Source: UBA1425 sp045537495 (lineage in GTDB: Bacteria; Bacillota; Clostridia; Oscillospirales; Acutalibacteraceae). From it: a stretch of DNA of 45,409 nucleotides. The DNA lies in assembly GCA_045537495.1 (NCBI GenBank), contig JAZSPN010000057.1, positions 1-45,409 of the forward strand, read 5' to 3'. The number at the start of each line of letters is the position of its first letter. Within the stretch, counting starts at the first letter, position 1. The notes under the pieces were generated by a model that had not been told where the DNA came from, ran no database searches, and saw only the letters and a list, made by a program, of their open reading frames with translations. Positions 16,508 to 24,838 of the stretch are shown piece by piece. The position numbers and the translations under genes were made by a program.

Positions 16508-17824
16508 ATGCTTTCAAATACTCTCTCTCAGTTTCTTTCAAAAAGTATTACCCGTCTTATCGGAGGACTTTTCTTTATCCCTCACATAAAAAACCCCGGC
16601 AAGGGTACCGCACCGAAGGCTCCCGGCGATTTCAAGCCCGTGCTTCGCTTCGCCGTTTGCAGCGATATACATCTGAGCGGTGATCCTTCCCAGGATGCCG
16701 CCGTTCGTTTCGGCAATCTTTTCGACGATATGTACAGGTATTCCGCCGAATCTTCGTACAAAAAATTCGACGCCGTTCTCGTGGCAGGCGATTTCACGGG
16801 CGGCGGCGACGAAAAAGAGTACCGTATGTTCAACGCCGTTGCAAAGGCTCATATCAAAGACGAAACACAGCTTCTGACGATTCTCGGCAACCACGAATTC
16901 ATCAATTACCGCGACTACGATGCCTCAATCGGCTACGACGTGTTCAAAAAGTTTATAAGCGAAAACACGGAAATCCACACCGTAATCAACGGATATCATT
17001 TCATCGGCGTTTCCTACGACAACGACGGCAAGAAGTTTTCGGGGAAGCTCGATTGGCTCCGCCGTGAGCTGACCGTCGCTTCGTCGGACAACCCGTCACG
17101 TCCCATTTTCGTTTTCCAGCATCCGCACCCCTTCGCAACCGTTTACGGCAGTATCAACTGGGGCACCTACGAGGTTCGGAAGGTCCTTAAAAGTTTCCCC
17201 CGCGTCGTGAATTTCTCAGGCCACTCCCACTATGCACCCGTGGACCCGCGTTCCGTATGGCAGGGCTCGTTTACCGCCGTCGGCTGCGGTTCGCTCAGTG
17301 CGTTCATGGGAAATCTCAACTACATCGACGGCGACAAGGACGCTCCCGGAAAATCGGGCGGTTTCCGCCTCGTTGAAGCCGATGCCGACGGAAACGTCAG
17401 AATGTGCCTTTACGACATCGAAAACAGAGAGTTTTTCCCCCGCTGTGAATACTACTTCACGAATCTTGCTTCCCCGACAAAACGCACCTACACATGGCAC
17501 AAGCAGAAGTCACTCGACACTGCTCCCGTTTTCCCGAAGAAAGCAAAGGTCACTCTCGAAAGAGATGAAAACGGTGCCGCCGTACTCTCTTTCCCCGATG
17601 CAAGAGGCTTCTACGATGCGGAAAACTACAAAATCACCGTTAAATCAGGCTCTTCGAAGGTGTTCTCCTCCACCGTCATTTCCGACTACGTGAGAACTTC
17701 CCGTGACGGCGTAAAGGTGCTTCTCGGCAATATTCCCGACGGCACCTTCGAAATAAAAATCACCGCGTACAGCCCCTATGCCAAACGCGGTGAAACACTT
17801 AAAATTTCTATGTCGGTCAAATAA
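16508..17824 (+). CDS. Calcineurin-like metallophosphoesterase
   Basis: A 438-residue protein with every metallophosphoesterase motif in order: DIHLSG (D-x-H), AGDFTGGG (GD), LGNHEF (GNHE), FQHPHPF and SGHSHYAP (GHxH). The two-metal site would hydrolyse phosphomono- or diesters. The C-terminal 120 residues look like a beta-sandwich (NYKITVKSGSSKVFSSTV). The N-terminal hydrophobic stretch (about 10-24) is weak, so location is uncertain. It starts nine bases after rfbD and so is probably in the rhamnose operon; a role in envelope polymer processing is possible but is inference. Confidence 0.85.
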   Translation: MLSNTLSQFLSKSITRLIGGLFFIPHIKNPGKGTAPKAPGDFKPVLRFAVCSDIHLSGDPSQDAAVRFGNLFDDMYRYSAESSYKKFDAVLVAGDFTGGGDEKEYRMFNAVAKAHIKDETQLLTILGNHEFINYRDYDASIGYDVFKKFISENTEIHTVINGYHFIGVSYDNDGKKFSGKLDWLRRELTVASSDNPSRPIFVFQHPHPFATVYGSINWGTYEVRKVLKSFPRVVNFSGHSHYAPVDPRSVWQGSFTAVGCGSLSAFMGNLNYIDGDKDAPGKSGGFRLVEADADGNVRMCLYDIENREFFPRCEYYFTNLASPTKRTYTWHKQKSLDTAPVFPKKAKVTLERDENGAAVLSFPDARGFYDAENYKITVKSGSSKVFSSTVISDYVRTSRDGVKVLLGNIPDGTFEIKITAYSPYAKRGETLKISMSVK

Positions 17825-17850
17825 TTTTCATATTTTCCGTACCGATTTAA

Positions 17851-17875
17851 TATTATATTCCGAAAGATATCTTTC
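17851..17875 (+). promoter_or_regulatory. Candidate -10 box and 14-bp perfect palindrome upstream of the winged-helix gene
   Basis: TATTAT at 17851-17856 is a plausible -10, with no strong -35. Just downstream is the perfect palindrome GAAAGATATCTTTC (17862-17875), about where transcription would begin. Its position suggests an operator, possibly for the small protein encoded 24 bases further on. Confidence 0.45.
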
Positions 17876-17899
17876 AGCAATTTCGGTGCGGAGGTTACC

Positions 17900-18148
17900 A
17901 TGATAAAAACACATGAACTCATTTCCGATGAGGAGTGCCTCATCTCGGTTTACCGTCAGTCAAAAATTTCGGGTTTCGCAAGAGTCAATTTCATCTGTGC
18001 GAAGCTCGGCAGCGATTTTGATGCGACTCTCGGTATTCTGAAAAGGCTGTCCGATTCGGGACTCGTCAGAATCGAAAGCTACGGCCACGTGTTTCTGACT
18101 GAGCACGGACTTTCAAAAGCCCTTTCCCTGCAAAACAGATCCTCTTAA
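17900..18148 (+). CDS. Small winged-helix-like protein
   Basis: An 82-residue protein. Residues about 10-70 alternate helices and a beta hairpin (a helix at ISVYRQSKISG, then LGILKRLSDSGLVRIESYGHVFLTEHG). The segment LKRLSDSGLVR...VFLTEHG matches the recognition helix and wing of MarR/DtxR-type winged-helix domains. No ligand or dimerisation domain is present. It has GGAGG before its ATG. Its stop overlaps the stop of the convergent isomerase/MBL gene by three bases. Function is unknown; DNA binding is inferred from the fold. Confidence 0.6.
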   Translation: MIKTHELISDEECLISVYRQSKISGFARVNFICAKLGSDFDATLGILKRLSDSGLVRIESYGHVFLTEHGLSKALSLQNRSS

Positions 18149-19770
18149 AAATATACCGTATCTCCGTTAAGCGGAATATGAACGGTTATGTCGCTGTTTT
18201 CCTTTTTTATAAACTCCGACAGCGCTTTCGCATGGCACAGCTTCCACATATTGTTCTTGCTTCTTCCGCTCTCATAAAGGTGGGCAAGAACTATATTTTT
18301 CGGCTCGAAAGATGCCATGTAAGCTGCGAATTCCTTCGGCTCCTCTCCCGTGAGAGTATCCTTTCCCGCCACATTGTCACCTAACCATACGTGTGCAAAC
18401 AGATAATCGGGTTTACCGTCTATGCTGATATTTCCCTCGGTGTAATCTCTGACATCCGAAAGAAACAGCATCGACGGTGATTTTTTTGACGTAACGTAAT
18501 ATCCGAGTGACTCGATCCCCTGTCCGTTGGTCTTTCTGAAATGCTTTCCCTCAAAGGGCATTATTTCGAATCCGCATATTTCAATTTTCTCATCGGCTCT
18601 CGCCAAGACGGTATTTTCTTTTCCGATACTGTAATTCCTTGCCGTTTCCTCGAGAAAATCGGGTATCACCCACACGATATCCGTATCGCGAAGCGCCCGC
18701 ACGGTTTCCGCTTCGAAATGATCGTCGTGACCGTGCGTTATCAGCATAAACCTTACGTCCCGAAGCATTTCCCCGAGCTCCTCGTAGCTGTCCGTAAGCT
18801 TTCCCGCCGTTCTCAGCGCAAAATCAACTGCCCACGCCGTATTATCGGCATTGACAAGATAGCTCGACGAATGCACGAGTGAAAATCCGTCCCTTTCTCC
18901 GCCGAGAATTTTGGCGGAGTTTTTCATTTTTTCCTTGAAATTATCCCTTATCCCGTCATAAAACCTTCCGCAAAACGGCATGGCATCATTTACCGCTTTG
19001 ACACTTTCAAGCCATGCCTCTTCACCCGTGTAAAGCTCCTTGAAGCGACGGTGTTCAATCTCGATATTGTATGCCCCGAAATATCCGTGTCCGAGTGCTT
19101 CCAGATACTTTTTGAGCGGCAATATGTTTCCTTCGATAAGCGGGAAATGCGTCGATTTTTCAGCACTTAAAGCATGAATATGCGTGTGTATAACCCTGCG
19201 AAGAAACTCTTTCGGCGGAAGTATTTCCGTATCCTCGGGGCTGTCGATCAGGCAGTTATAATAGTAGTGTCCCATGTCGAAGCAAATTCCGATATTCTCT
19301 CTGTTTACCTTTTCCACTATGTCAACCACAAAACCGATGCAGTCGCCTCTGCTCTTGTCGGGCATAAAGCGGTTATTTTCAAGCGCTATTCTCACGGGTA
19401 AGCTGTTTTCGGTTATGTAATCGGACAGCGTTTCAAGTATCTTCACATTGTCATAAGCCGTCGGGTGAACGGTTACGATTATTTCCTTCTGTTTAAGGTC
19501 AGAGAGCACACCTTCTATCGGCCCGATAACATCGCTTACCGCCGTTTCCTCGCTGTGAACATGACCGTGCACCGTCACCGTCATGTTGTGCTTCCATATT
19601 TTTTCGGTAACCTCGCGTACTGTTTCGGGATCTTCATTTCCTCCGATACTGCGAAGCTCAATACTTCTGACACCCTTTTCATAAAGCGTTGTCATAAAGC
19701 CGTCAAAATCCTCGAACGGAAGGCTTTCCTCGCCCTTCAGTCCCTTGTACTGCATTGACACACCTATCAT
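18145..19770 (-). CDS. Fusion of xylose-isomerase-like TIM barrel and metallo-beta-lactamase-fold hydrolase
   Basis: The 541 residues hold two enzyme domains. Residues 1-270 are an AP-endonuclease-2/sugar-phosphate-isomerase-like barrel with metal-site segments VTVHGH (66-70), IALENNRF (Glu131), CFDMGH (Asp165, His168) and THIHA (196-199). Residues about 290-541 form a metallo-beta-lactamase fold with HGHDDH (346-351), an Asp in FLSDVRD, and AHLYESG near the end. MBL proteins of this kind hydrolyse lactones, phosphoesters or thioesters. A strong AGGAGG precedes the ATG. It follows the secreted protein by 11 bases. The substrate is unknown; the domains may act in sequence on a sugar or sugar lactone. 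Confidence 0.8.
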   Translation of the reverse strand: MIGVSMQYKGLKGEESLPFEDFDGFMTTLYEKGVRSIELRSIGGNEDPETVREVTEKIWKHNMTVTVHGHVHSEETAVSDVIGPIEGVLSDLKQKEIIVTVHPTAYDNVKILETLSDYITENSLPVRIALENNRFMPDKSRGDCIGFVVDIVEKVNRENIGICFDMGHYYYNCLIDSPEDTEILPPKEFLRRVIHTHIHALSAEKSTHFPLIEGNILPLKKYLEALGHGYFGAYNIEIEHRRFKELYTGEEAWLESVKAVNDAMPFCGRFYDGIRDNFKEKMKNSAKILGGERDGFSLVHSSSYLVNADNTAWAVDFALRTAGKLTDSYEELGEMLRDVRFMLITHGHDDHFEAETVRALRDTDIVWVIPDFLEETARNYSIGKENTVLARADEKIEICGFEIMPFEGKHFRKTNGQGIESLGYYVTSKKSPSMLFLSDVRDYTEGNISIDGKPDYLFAHVWLGDNVAGKDTLTGEEPKEFAAYMASFEPKNIVLAHLYESGRSKNNMWKLCHAKALSEFIKKENSDITVHIPLNGDTVYF

Positions 19771-19781
19771 AATTTATCCTC

Positions 19782-20774
19782 CTAACGCCAATCATCGTAC
19801 TCCGACCGTATATCTTTTTTCGGCTTCATGAAAGCCGATACTATTCCTGTAAATATTGCACCGACCACCAGTGCCGTCGCTGCACAGAATCCTACCGTTT
19901 TAATCGTTGCGGTTTTTCCGATTTCGAAACTCTCCGCGCTTCTTTGTACGTACGTTTCGCTTTCTTTTGAAACGTTTTCCGTGCCGATTTCCTTTACCCT
20001 TGAAGTCGTACTCACATCTGCCGTCGTTTTTTCTTTTTTATCCCTCTTCGTAACAATTGCCGTTGTATCTTTTACTATTGCAGCCTGCTTGTGCTCCTTC
20101 TCTTGCGTTTCCTTTTCCGATACCGCAACCGTTTCACGGCTCGCCGTAATCGTCGGCTCGTTTTTCTGCTTGTCGGACGAAGTTTTCTCGTCTTCAATAT
20201 CCCCGTGCGGTGCGGTTGTCACCCTTTCTTCCTTCACGGTACTCTCGGTCTGATATACCTCATTACCCTCTACGGTAAATTCATAGTAATTCGACGGTCT
20301 GCCCTTGTAATCGGATATCCTGATTCCGACGGTCGTTTCCTTCGGAACTCCGTATTTGAAGCCTGCGCGTATTTCGCAATAAGTTTCCGAAAGTTTTTCG
20401 TTGCAGGAAAATACCGCCTCGGCATCATATACATCATAGTTGACATCCGCTTCACCGTTTGCGTAAAGAGTCGCACAGTATACACCGTCGAAGCTGAGCT
20501 CCACCGCCGTGCCCGTATTTTCCGTCCGCATATCTTCACAACAATATTTAATCCCGAAATAAATCGAACGGTCTTCCTCTTTCACAAGATATAATAATGC
20601 CGTCATCACCACATCACAGTTCGACTTGTCGTCCCGTCCTATCAGGCTCAATGACGTTGCTTCTCCCCATTCCTTTGCACCGACAATTCCGTCCATTGTT
20701 ATACCGAATGAAGGTATTACCGTAACCGATATCACAAAAAAGACACAAAGACAGCACAATACGCCTTTCATCAT
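19782..20774 (-). CDS. Secreted, C-terminally membrane-anchored protein with CBM9/DOMON-like domain
   Basis: The protein has a signal peptide (about residues 2-25, hydrophobic LCCLCVFFVISVTVIPSFG). A domain beginning MDGIVGAKEWGEATSL and including YFGIKYCCEDM resembles CBM9/DOMON-type carbohydrate-binding modules. A long Lys/Thr/Glu-rich low-complexity linker (about 175-290) follows, then a C-terminal hydrophobic helix with the basic tail MKPKKDIRSEYDDWR. It is likely displayed outside the cell and tethered to the membrane. Two adjacent ATGs (20774, 20771) follow AAGGG; 20774 has the better spacing. It shares an operon with the isomerase/MBL fusion. The binding partner is unknown. Confidence 0.6.
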   Translation of the reverse strand: MMKGVLCCLCVFFVISVTVIPSFGITMDGIVGAKEWGEATSLSLIGRDDKSNCDVVMTALLYLVKEEDRSIYFGIKYCCEDMRTENTGTAVELSFDGVYCATLYANGEADVNYDVYDAEAVFSCNEKLSETYCEIRAGFKYGVPKETTVGIRISDYKGRPSNYYEFTVEGNEVYQTESTVKEERVTTAPHGDIEDEKTSSDKQKNEPTITASRETVAVSEKETQEKEHKQAAIVKDTTAIVTKRDKKEKTTADVSTTSRVKEIGTENVSKESETYVQRSAESFEIGKTATIKTVGFCAATALVVGAIFTGIVSAFMKPKKDIRSEYDDWR

Positions 20775-20794
20775 ATCCATCCCTTGTTCAACAA

Positions 20795-20823
20795 ATAAAG
20801 CGCACCGCACGGGTACGCTTTAT
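20795..20823 (-). terminator. Probable terminator after the M28 peptidase gene
   Basis: On the minus strand ATAAAGCG (20823-20816) pairs with CGCTTTAT (20802-20795), with partial extension of the stem by TACC/GGTG; TTGTT follows. It lies between the peptidase stop and the start of the secreted-protein gene. Confidence 0.5.
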
Positions 20824-20836
20824 GTTGTTTGTGATT

Positions 20837-22096
20837 TTAATACCGGTCCTTCAATCCCTGTTCATCGAAGAGAAGTGCAGTATTGATAAGAACCTCGACA
20901 CCTTTTTCGACGGTATGGATATCCATGTTGTCGGCAGTGTCGTTGACGGTATGATAGTATCTTGCAGGTGCCGGATCCATGGCGGCAAGCAATACCGCTT
21001 TTCCTCCGCCCTGTGTAATGGCGGCCGCATCCGATGAGCCGAACCATACGGAGCTGTACGGAAGATCGAGTCCCGACAGCTCGGCAGCCTTTTTAACGAG
21101 TGCACAAGCCTGCTCATCGTGCTTTACAAGACCTGTCATGTCCTTGTTGAAAACTGCCATATACTCGAAATCTCTGAGTGTATCGACAGATACAAAAACC
21201 GTTTCGACATCGTCGTAGGGGTGCTTTTTGATAAATTCCTTCGCACCGCGGAGTCCCGCTTCCTCGGAACCCATGGAAACGGCGATAACCTCGGTGTTCT
21301 CAAGCTTTATATCGTTTGTCGTAAGGAACTGCAAAACGGCAAGCGATGCAAATACACCGGTAAGATTATCGTTTGCGCCGTCGACCACTACCTTGGTGTT
21401 CTCATATTTGTATCCGATCATGAAGAAGATGATGCTGACACCCTCTACGCCCGTAAAAATGTATCTCACCGTGTCGGAAAGGTCAAGAACGATGCTGAGA
21501 ACATTCGCAATAAGGCAAGCCGCCACACCGACTATCGCAAGCACAACCACGGTCGTGACAAGCTTCGCTCCGCCGAGTCTGTTGTACGTCCATTCGTGGC
21601 TCGAATCAATGTGTCCGCTGAAAACGATTCTTCTTTTGACCTCGCCCGTGGGCTTCTTTGTAAAAATCACGTTGCTCGACTGTGTCTTTTTGAAAAACGG
21701 ATCGAGAATCGGCTTATAAAGAAGGAAGTCGAAAACAATGATAACGATGCACGCAACGGTGATCACCGTTGAAACCGCGCATAAAATATCGTTTACGAGG
21801 GGGGCTTTGAAGAAATTCGTCAACGAGTATATGATGACGGCAAAAAGCATTGCAACGGCACAAACTCTCGGCCACGCCATGAATGCTCTCGATGCCACCG
21901 CGAACGGCTCTTTCTCCACCGTGTCGGCAAACTTTGAACAGTTTTCGATGACATAATCCTGCGCCTTGTTTTCGCTCTCCGTTCCGGGGGCTCTGGGGCC
22001 GATGTTCTTACAGACTTTCTTTACCTCGCGAACGGTAAAATTTGTGCTTTCACGTATTTTTGCAACAGGGTTTAAATCCAGGTCCGATAATTTCAT
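20837..22096 (-). CDS. M28-family metallopeptidase with N-terminal membrane segments
   Basis: The 419-residue protein has three or four hydrophobic helices (about 75-100, 105-125, 180-205, 215-235) with M28 zinc-peptidase sequence around them. Metal ligands are visible in SGHIDSSHEW (H-x-D), GANDNLTG (bridging Asp), MGSEEAGLRG (catalytic Glu pair), VSVDTL and the C-terminal YHTVNDTADNMD (His). The family releases amino acids from peptides or deacylates small amides. ATG 22096 with GGAG upstream is clearly better than the longer reading to 22261, which would run into the neighbour. It is the last gene of the SCP2/transketolase operon, 28 bases after its neighbour. Confidence 0.85.
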   Translation of the reverse strand: MKLSDLDLNPVAKIRESTNFTVREVKKVCKNIGPRAPGTESENKAQDYVIENCSKFADTVEKEPFAVASRAFMAWPRVCAVAMLFAVIIYSLTNFFKAPLVNDILCAVSTVITVACIVIIVFDFLLYKPILDPFFKKTQSSNVIFTKKPTGEVKRRIVFSGHIDSSHEWTYNRLGGAKLVTTVVVLAIVGVAACLIANVLSIVLDLSDTVRYIFTGVEGVSIIFFMIGYKYENTKVVVDGANDNLTGVFASLAVLQFLTTNDIKLENTEVIAVSMGSEEAGLRGAKEFIKKHPYDDVETVFVSVDTLRDFEYMAVFNKDMTGLVKHDEQACALVKKAAELSGLDLPYSSVWFGSSDAAAITQGGGKAVLLAAMDPAPARYYHTVNDTADNMDIHTVEKGVEVLINTALLFDEQGLKDRY

Positions 22097-22124
22097 TTTC
22101 TGTTTTTCTCCTATAAATGCTGTT

Positions 22125-22931
22125 TTATTTTGCAAGTGCTCCGACTTCAAGCATGAATCCGCCGATCTGTGCACCGAATTCGGGTGCACCGTCCATAATA
22201 AGACGGCCCGCCTTGACCGCTTCAAGCATATCGTCGGTGTCGAGAAGGATTCCGAGTGCACTTTCGAGGCTGTCGAATCGGAGTGTAAAGAATGTAAGTG
22301 CCTTTGTATATTCTCCTCTGCCCGCCTTCGTAAGGCCTTCCTTGACTCTCATGTGTGCCGAAACCGACGGATATCCGTTGACCGCCCAGCCGTAAACTCT
22401 GTCGGGACTCTTGAGTGCCCAGTCGTGAATTGCGGGATAACCCGCCTTATTAAGCTGGCTGATACCCGTTGACAGAAGGTAGAAGAAACACTTTACCATG
22501 AGCTCCCGTGTCGCTTCGTCCTTCGGCGCCTCGGTTGCGGTGAGAAGTGATGACATTTTCAGAAGGACACTCAAAAACGACATGAAGAGTCCTATTTTTC
22601 CGATACCTTTGAGCTTTCGCGGAAGTGTGGAAAGACCTATCTTTCCCTTGAAAAAGCCGTTCATCGCCTCAATGGTCTTGAATCCGATTTCAACGTCGGG
22701 AGCTTCGTGTATTGTGTCAAGCTTTACGGTCCATTCACCGTTTTCGATAAAGAAGCAGGTGCTTCTCTTGCCCTTCGGATGATCGGGATCGATTGCACTG
22801 ATCTGGAAAACCGCATTTACTCCGACGAACTTCGATTTAAGATTCGGAACATCGTTTGCTATTACCTTCAAAAGCGGAAGTGCCGCATTGAAAAATATCG
22901 TGCTTGCGTAAATATCTTCGTTTTTATGCAT
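22125..22931 (-). CDS. Tandem SCP2-like (sterol-carrier-protein fold) protein, copy A
   Basis: A 268-residue protein without signal peptide. Residues about 25-130 show an SCP2-like pattern (FFIENGEWTVKLD, APDVEIGFKTIEAMNGFFKGKI). A helical bridge containing LLSTGISQLNKAG follows. A second half ends in the SCP2-like DTDDMLEAVKAGRLIMDGAPEFGAQIGGFM. The layout matches the protein at 26114-26872, so they are distant paralogues. SCP2 domains hold a hydrophobic ligand such as a lipid or acyl chain. ATG 22931 follows GGGGG by eight bases. It lies between the transketolase C subunit and the M28 peptidase. The fold is inferred from sequence pattern only. Confidence 0.6.
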   Translation of the reverse strand: MHKNEDIYASTIFFNAALPLLKVIANDVPNLKSKFVGVNAVFQISAIDPDHPKGKRSTCFFIENGEWTVKLDTIHEAPDVEIGFKTIEAMNGFFKGKIGLSTLPRKLKGIGKIGLFMSFLSVLLKMSSLLTATEAPKDEATRELMVKCFFYLLSTGISQLNKAGYPAIHDWALKSPDRVYGWAVNGYPSVSAHMRVKEGLTKAGRGEYTKALTFFTLRFDSLESALGILLDTDDMLEAVKAGRLIMDGAPEFGAQIGGFMLEVGALAK

Positions 22932-22944
22932 TTCTTTCGCCCCC

Positions 22945-23955
22945 TTAAACTTCGTCATCCCAGTTGTCATCTTCGTCGGTATCTACTCCGAGAAGTGAGT
23001 GAACTGCCTTTATGATGCCGTTTGAATCTATGCCGATAATCGACATAATATCCTCATGAAGTCCGATGGGTGCAAATTTGTCGGGTATACCGAGTCTTCT
23101 GAACTTGCACGGCTCGTCACATTCCGCAATTACCTCTGCCACGGCAGATCCGAGTCCGCCGATAACGTTGTGATCCTCCGCGGTAATGATTTTTCCCGTT
23201 TCTTTGACCGCTTTCATTATGGCTTCTTTGTCGATGGGCTTTATGGTGTGCATATTGAGCACTCTGACTTTGATTCCCTGAACGTTCTGAAGGAACATTG
23301 CCGCCTGCAATGCCTGGAACGCACAAGAGCCCGTTGCGATAACGGTTACGTCGTCGCCCTCGTGAAGCTCGACAGCCTTGCCGATTTTGTATCCGTAGTC
23401 TGCATCGGAATAAAGTACACGGTCGAAGCCTCTGTTGATTCTGATATATACCGGTCCGTTATGCTCGTAAGCGGCACGTACCGCATTTGCCGTTTCGATA
23501 CCGTCGGCAGGACAGATAACGACAAGATTCGGCATTGAACGCGCAACGGCAAGGTCAACTATTGCATGGTGCGTTGAGCCCGCCTGACCGAAGGACGTAC
23601 CTGCATGAGTCGCGATAACCTTGCAGTTGATGTTCTGGTAGCATATATCCGTGTGAAGCTGGTCCGCACAGCGAAGCGATGCAAATACCGAAAACGTTGA
23701 AAGGAACGGTACACAGCCCGCTTTCGCCATACCTGCCGCACAGCCGAACATATTCTGCTCCGCAATACCTACATTGAAAAATCTGTCGGGGAATTCCTTC
23801 TGGAAAATACCGATTTTGGTCGATGTTGCAAGGTCCGCGGTAAGGGCAACTATCTCGGGATGCTCTCTTCCAAGCTCTGCCAGAGTATTTCCGTAATACT
23901 CCGCCGTCGACATGGCAGTAGACTCAACTGCCGTATATACAAATCCGCCCGCCAT
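22945..23955 (-). CDS. Transketolase, C-terminal subunit (split enzyme)
   Basis: 336 residues covering the pyrimidine-binding and C-terminal domains of transketolase-like ThDP enzymes. The catalytic Glu is in NVGIAEQNM (Glu66); also visible are THAGTSFGQAGSTHHAIVDLA and DGIETANAVRAAYEHNGPVYIRINRG. It pairs with the N-terminal subunit encoded directly upstream, with no gap between stop and ATG. The C-terminus is strongly acidic (DTDEDDNWDDEV). Split transketolases transfer two-carbon ketol units but are also used in specialised pathways. The companions here (aminotransferase, SCP2-like proteins) suggest a specialised rather than a pentose-phosphate role. Confidence 0.92.
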   Translation of the reverse strand: MAGGFVYTAVESTAMSTAEYYGNTLAELGREHPEIVALTADLATSTKIGIFQKEFPDRFFNVGIAEQNMFGCAAGMAKAGCVPFLSTFSVFASLRCADQLHTDICYQNINCKVIATHAGTSFGQAGSTHHAIVDLAVARSMPNLVVICPADGIETANAVRAAYEHNGPVYIRINRGFDRVLYSDADYGYKIGKAVELHEGDDVTVIATGSCAFQALQAAMFLQNVQGIKVRVLNMHTIKPIDKEAIMKAVKETGKIITAEDHNVIGGLGSAVAEVIAECDEPCKFRRLGIPDKFAPIGLHEDIMSIIGIDSNGIIKAVHSLLGVDTDEDDNWDDEV

Positions 23956-24822
23956 TTACTTCGCCTCCCTTTCGACTCTTTCGATTCTCTTCGCGTAATA
24001 TTCGTCGAGGTCCTTCTTCGCCTCATTGTAAATATCCTCGTTAATGGCACCGTAATGCCACTTGTAATTGTCCTCCATGAGAGAGATTCCGGCGCCCTTC
24101 TTTGTATCCGCAAGAATGAGCACGGGATTGTCGGATTCATGAGCGAAATCAATGGCTTCGCAAAGTTCGCGGATATTCTGTCCGTCCACCTTCTTCACCG
24201 TAAATCCGAATGCCGCCCACTTGTCTGCAAGCGGTTCAAGCTTCATAACATCCTCGGTATCGCCGTCGATCATCTTGTGGTTGCGGTCAACTATGGAGAT
24301 AACGTTGGTGAGGTTGTAATGATTAATCGTCATCGCCGCTTCCCAGTTGGAGCCTTCGCCAAGCTCACCGTCGCCCATAAGACAGTATGTGTTGAAGTCC
24401 TTTTTCAGCACTCTTGCCGCAAGAGCGGTTCCCGCCGCAATGGGAAGTCCGTGTCCGAGAGAGCCCGTCGAAGCATCAACACCGACAACCTTGTTGGAAT
24501 CAAGGTGAATACCCATCTTCGAGTTCGTGTGATTGAAGGTTTTGAGCTGTTCGGGATCGTTGTAGCCGTAATCACAAAGTACGGGTGCATATGCGATTCC
24601 CGCGTGTCCCTTGCTGAGAATGAAACGATCTCTGTCCGCCCATGCGGGATCGTCCTTTTTGATTCTGAGATACTTGTGATAAAGCACCGTCAGTATATCC
24701 ATTGAGCTCATTCCGCCGCCGATATGACCGCTTCCCGCCCAGTACGTTGTATCAAGGCACAAATTGCGAAGCTCATGCGCCTTCTTCTCGAGAGCAAGCC
24801 ATTCCTGTTTTGTCAGTGACAT
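23956..24822 (-). CDS. Transketolase, N-terminal subunit (split enzyme)
   Basis: 288 residues forming the pyrophosphate-binding domain. The ThDP motif runs from GDGELGEG (150-157) to IVDRN (177-181). SGHIGGGMSSMDIL (31-44) and the substrate-side SKGHAG (70-75), STGSLGHG (118-125) are typical of transketolases. GAGGAGG precedes the ATG, 16 bases after the aminotransferase gene. With the C-subunit it should make a functional alpha2beta2-type enzyme. It lacks neighbouring pentose-phosphate genes. Confidence 0.92.
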   Translation of the reverse strand: MSLTKQEWLALEKKAHELRNLCLDTTYWAGSGHIGGGMSSMDILTVLYHKYLRIKKDDPAWADRDRFILSKGHAGIAYAPVLCDYGYNDPEQLKTFNHTNSKMGIHLDSNKVVGVDASTGSLGHGLPIAAGTALAARVLKKDFNTYCLMGDGELGEGSNWEAAMTINHYNLTNVISIVDRNHKMIDGDTEDVMKLEPLADKWAAFGFTVKKVDGQNIRELCEAIDFAHESDNPVLILADTKKGAGISLMEDNYKWHYGAINEDIYNEAKKDLDEYYAKRIERVEREAK

Positions 24823-24838
24823 GATTTTCCTCCTCGCG

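Noticed and set aside
23860..24705. 281-codon plus-strand frame opposite the transketolase genes
   Set aside because: The minus strand encodes intact ThDP-enzyme motifs; the plus frame has no domain.
22945..24822. Sulphoglycolytic transketolase (sulpho-TK pathway)
   Set aside because: Split transketolase is shared with that pathway, but no sulphoquinovosidase, isomerase or sulphonate exporter genes adjoin.
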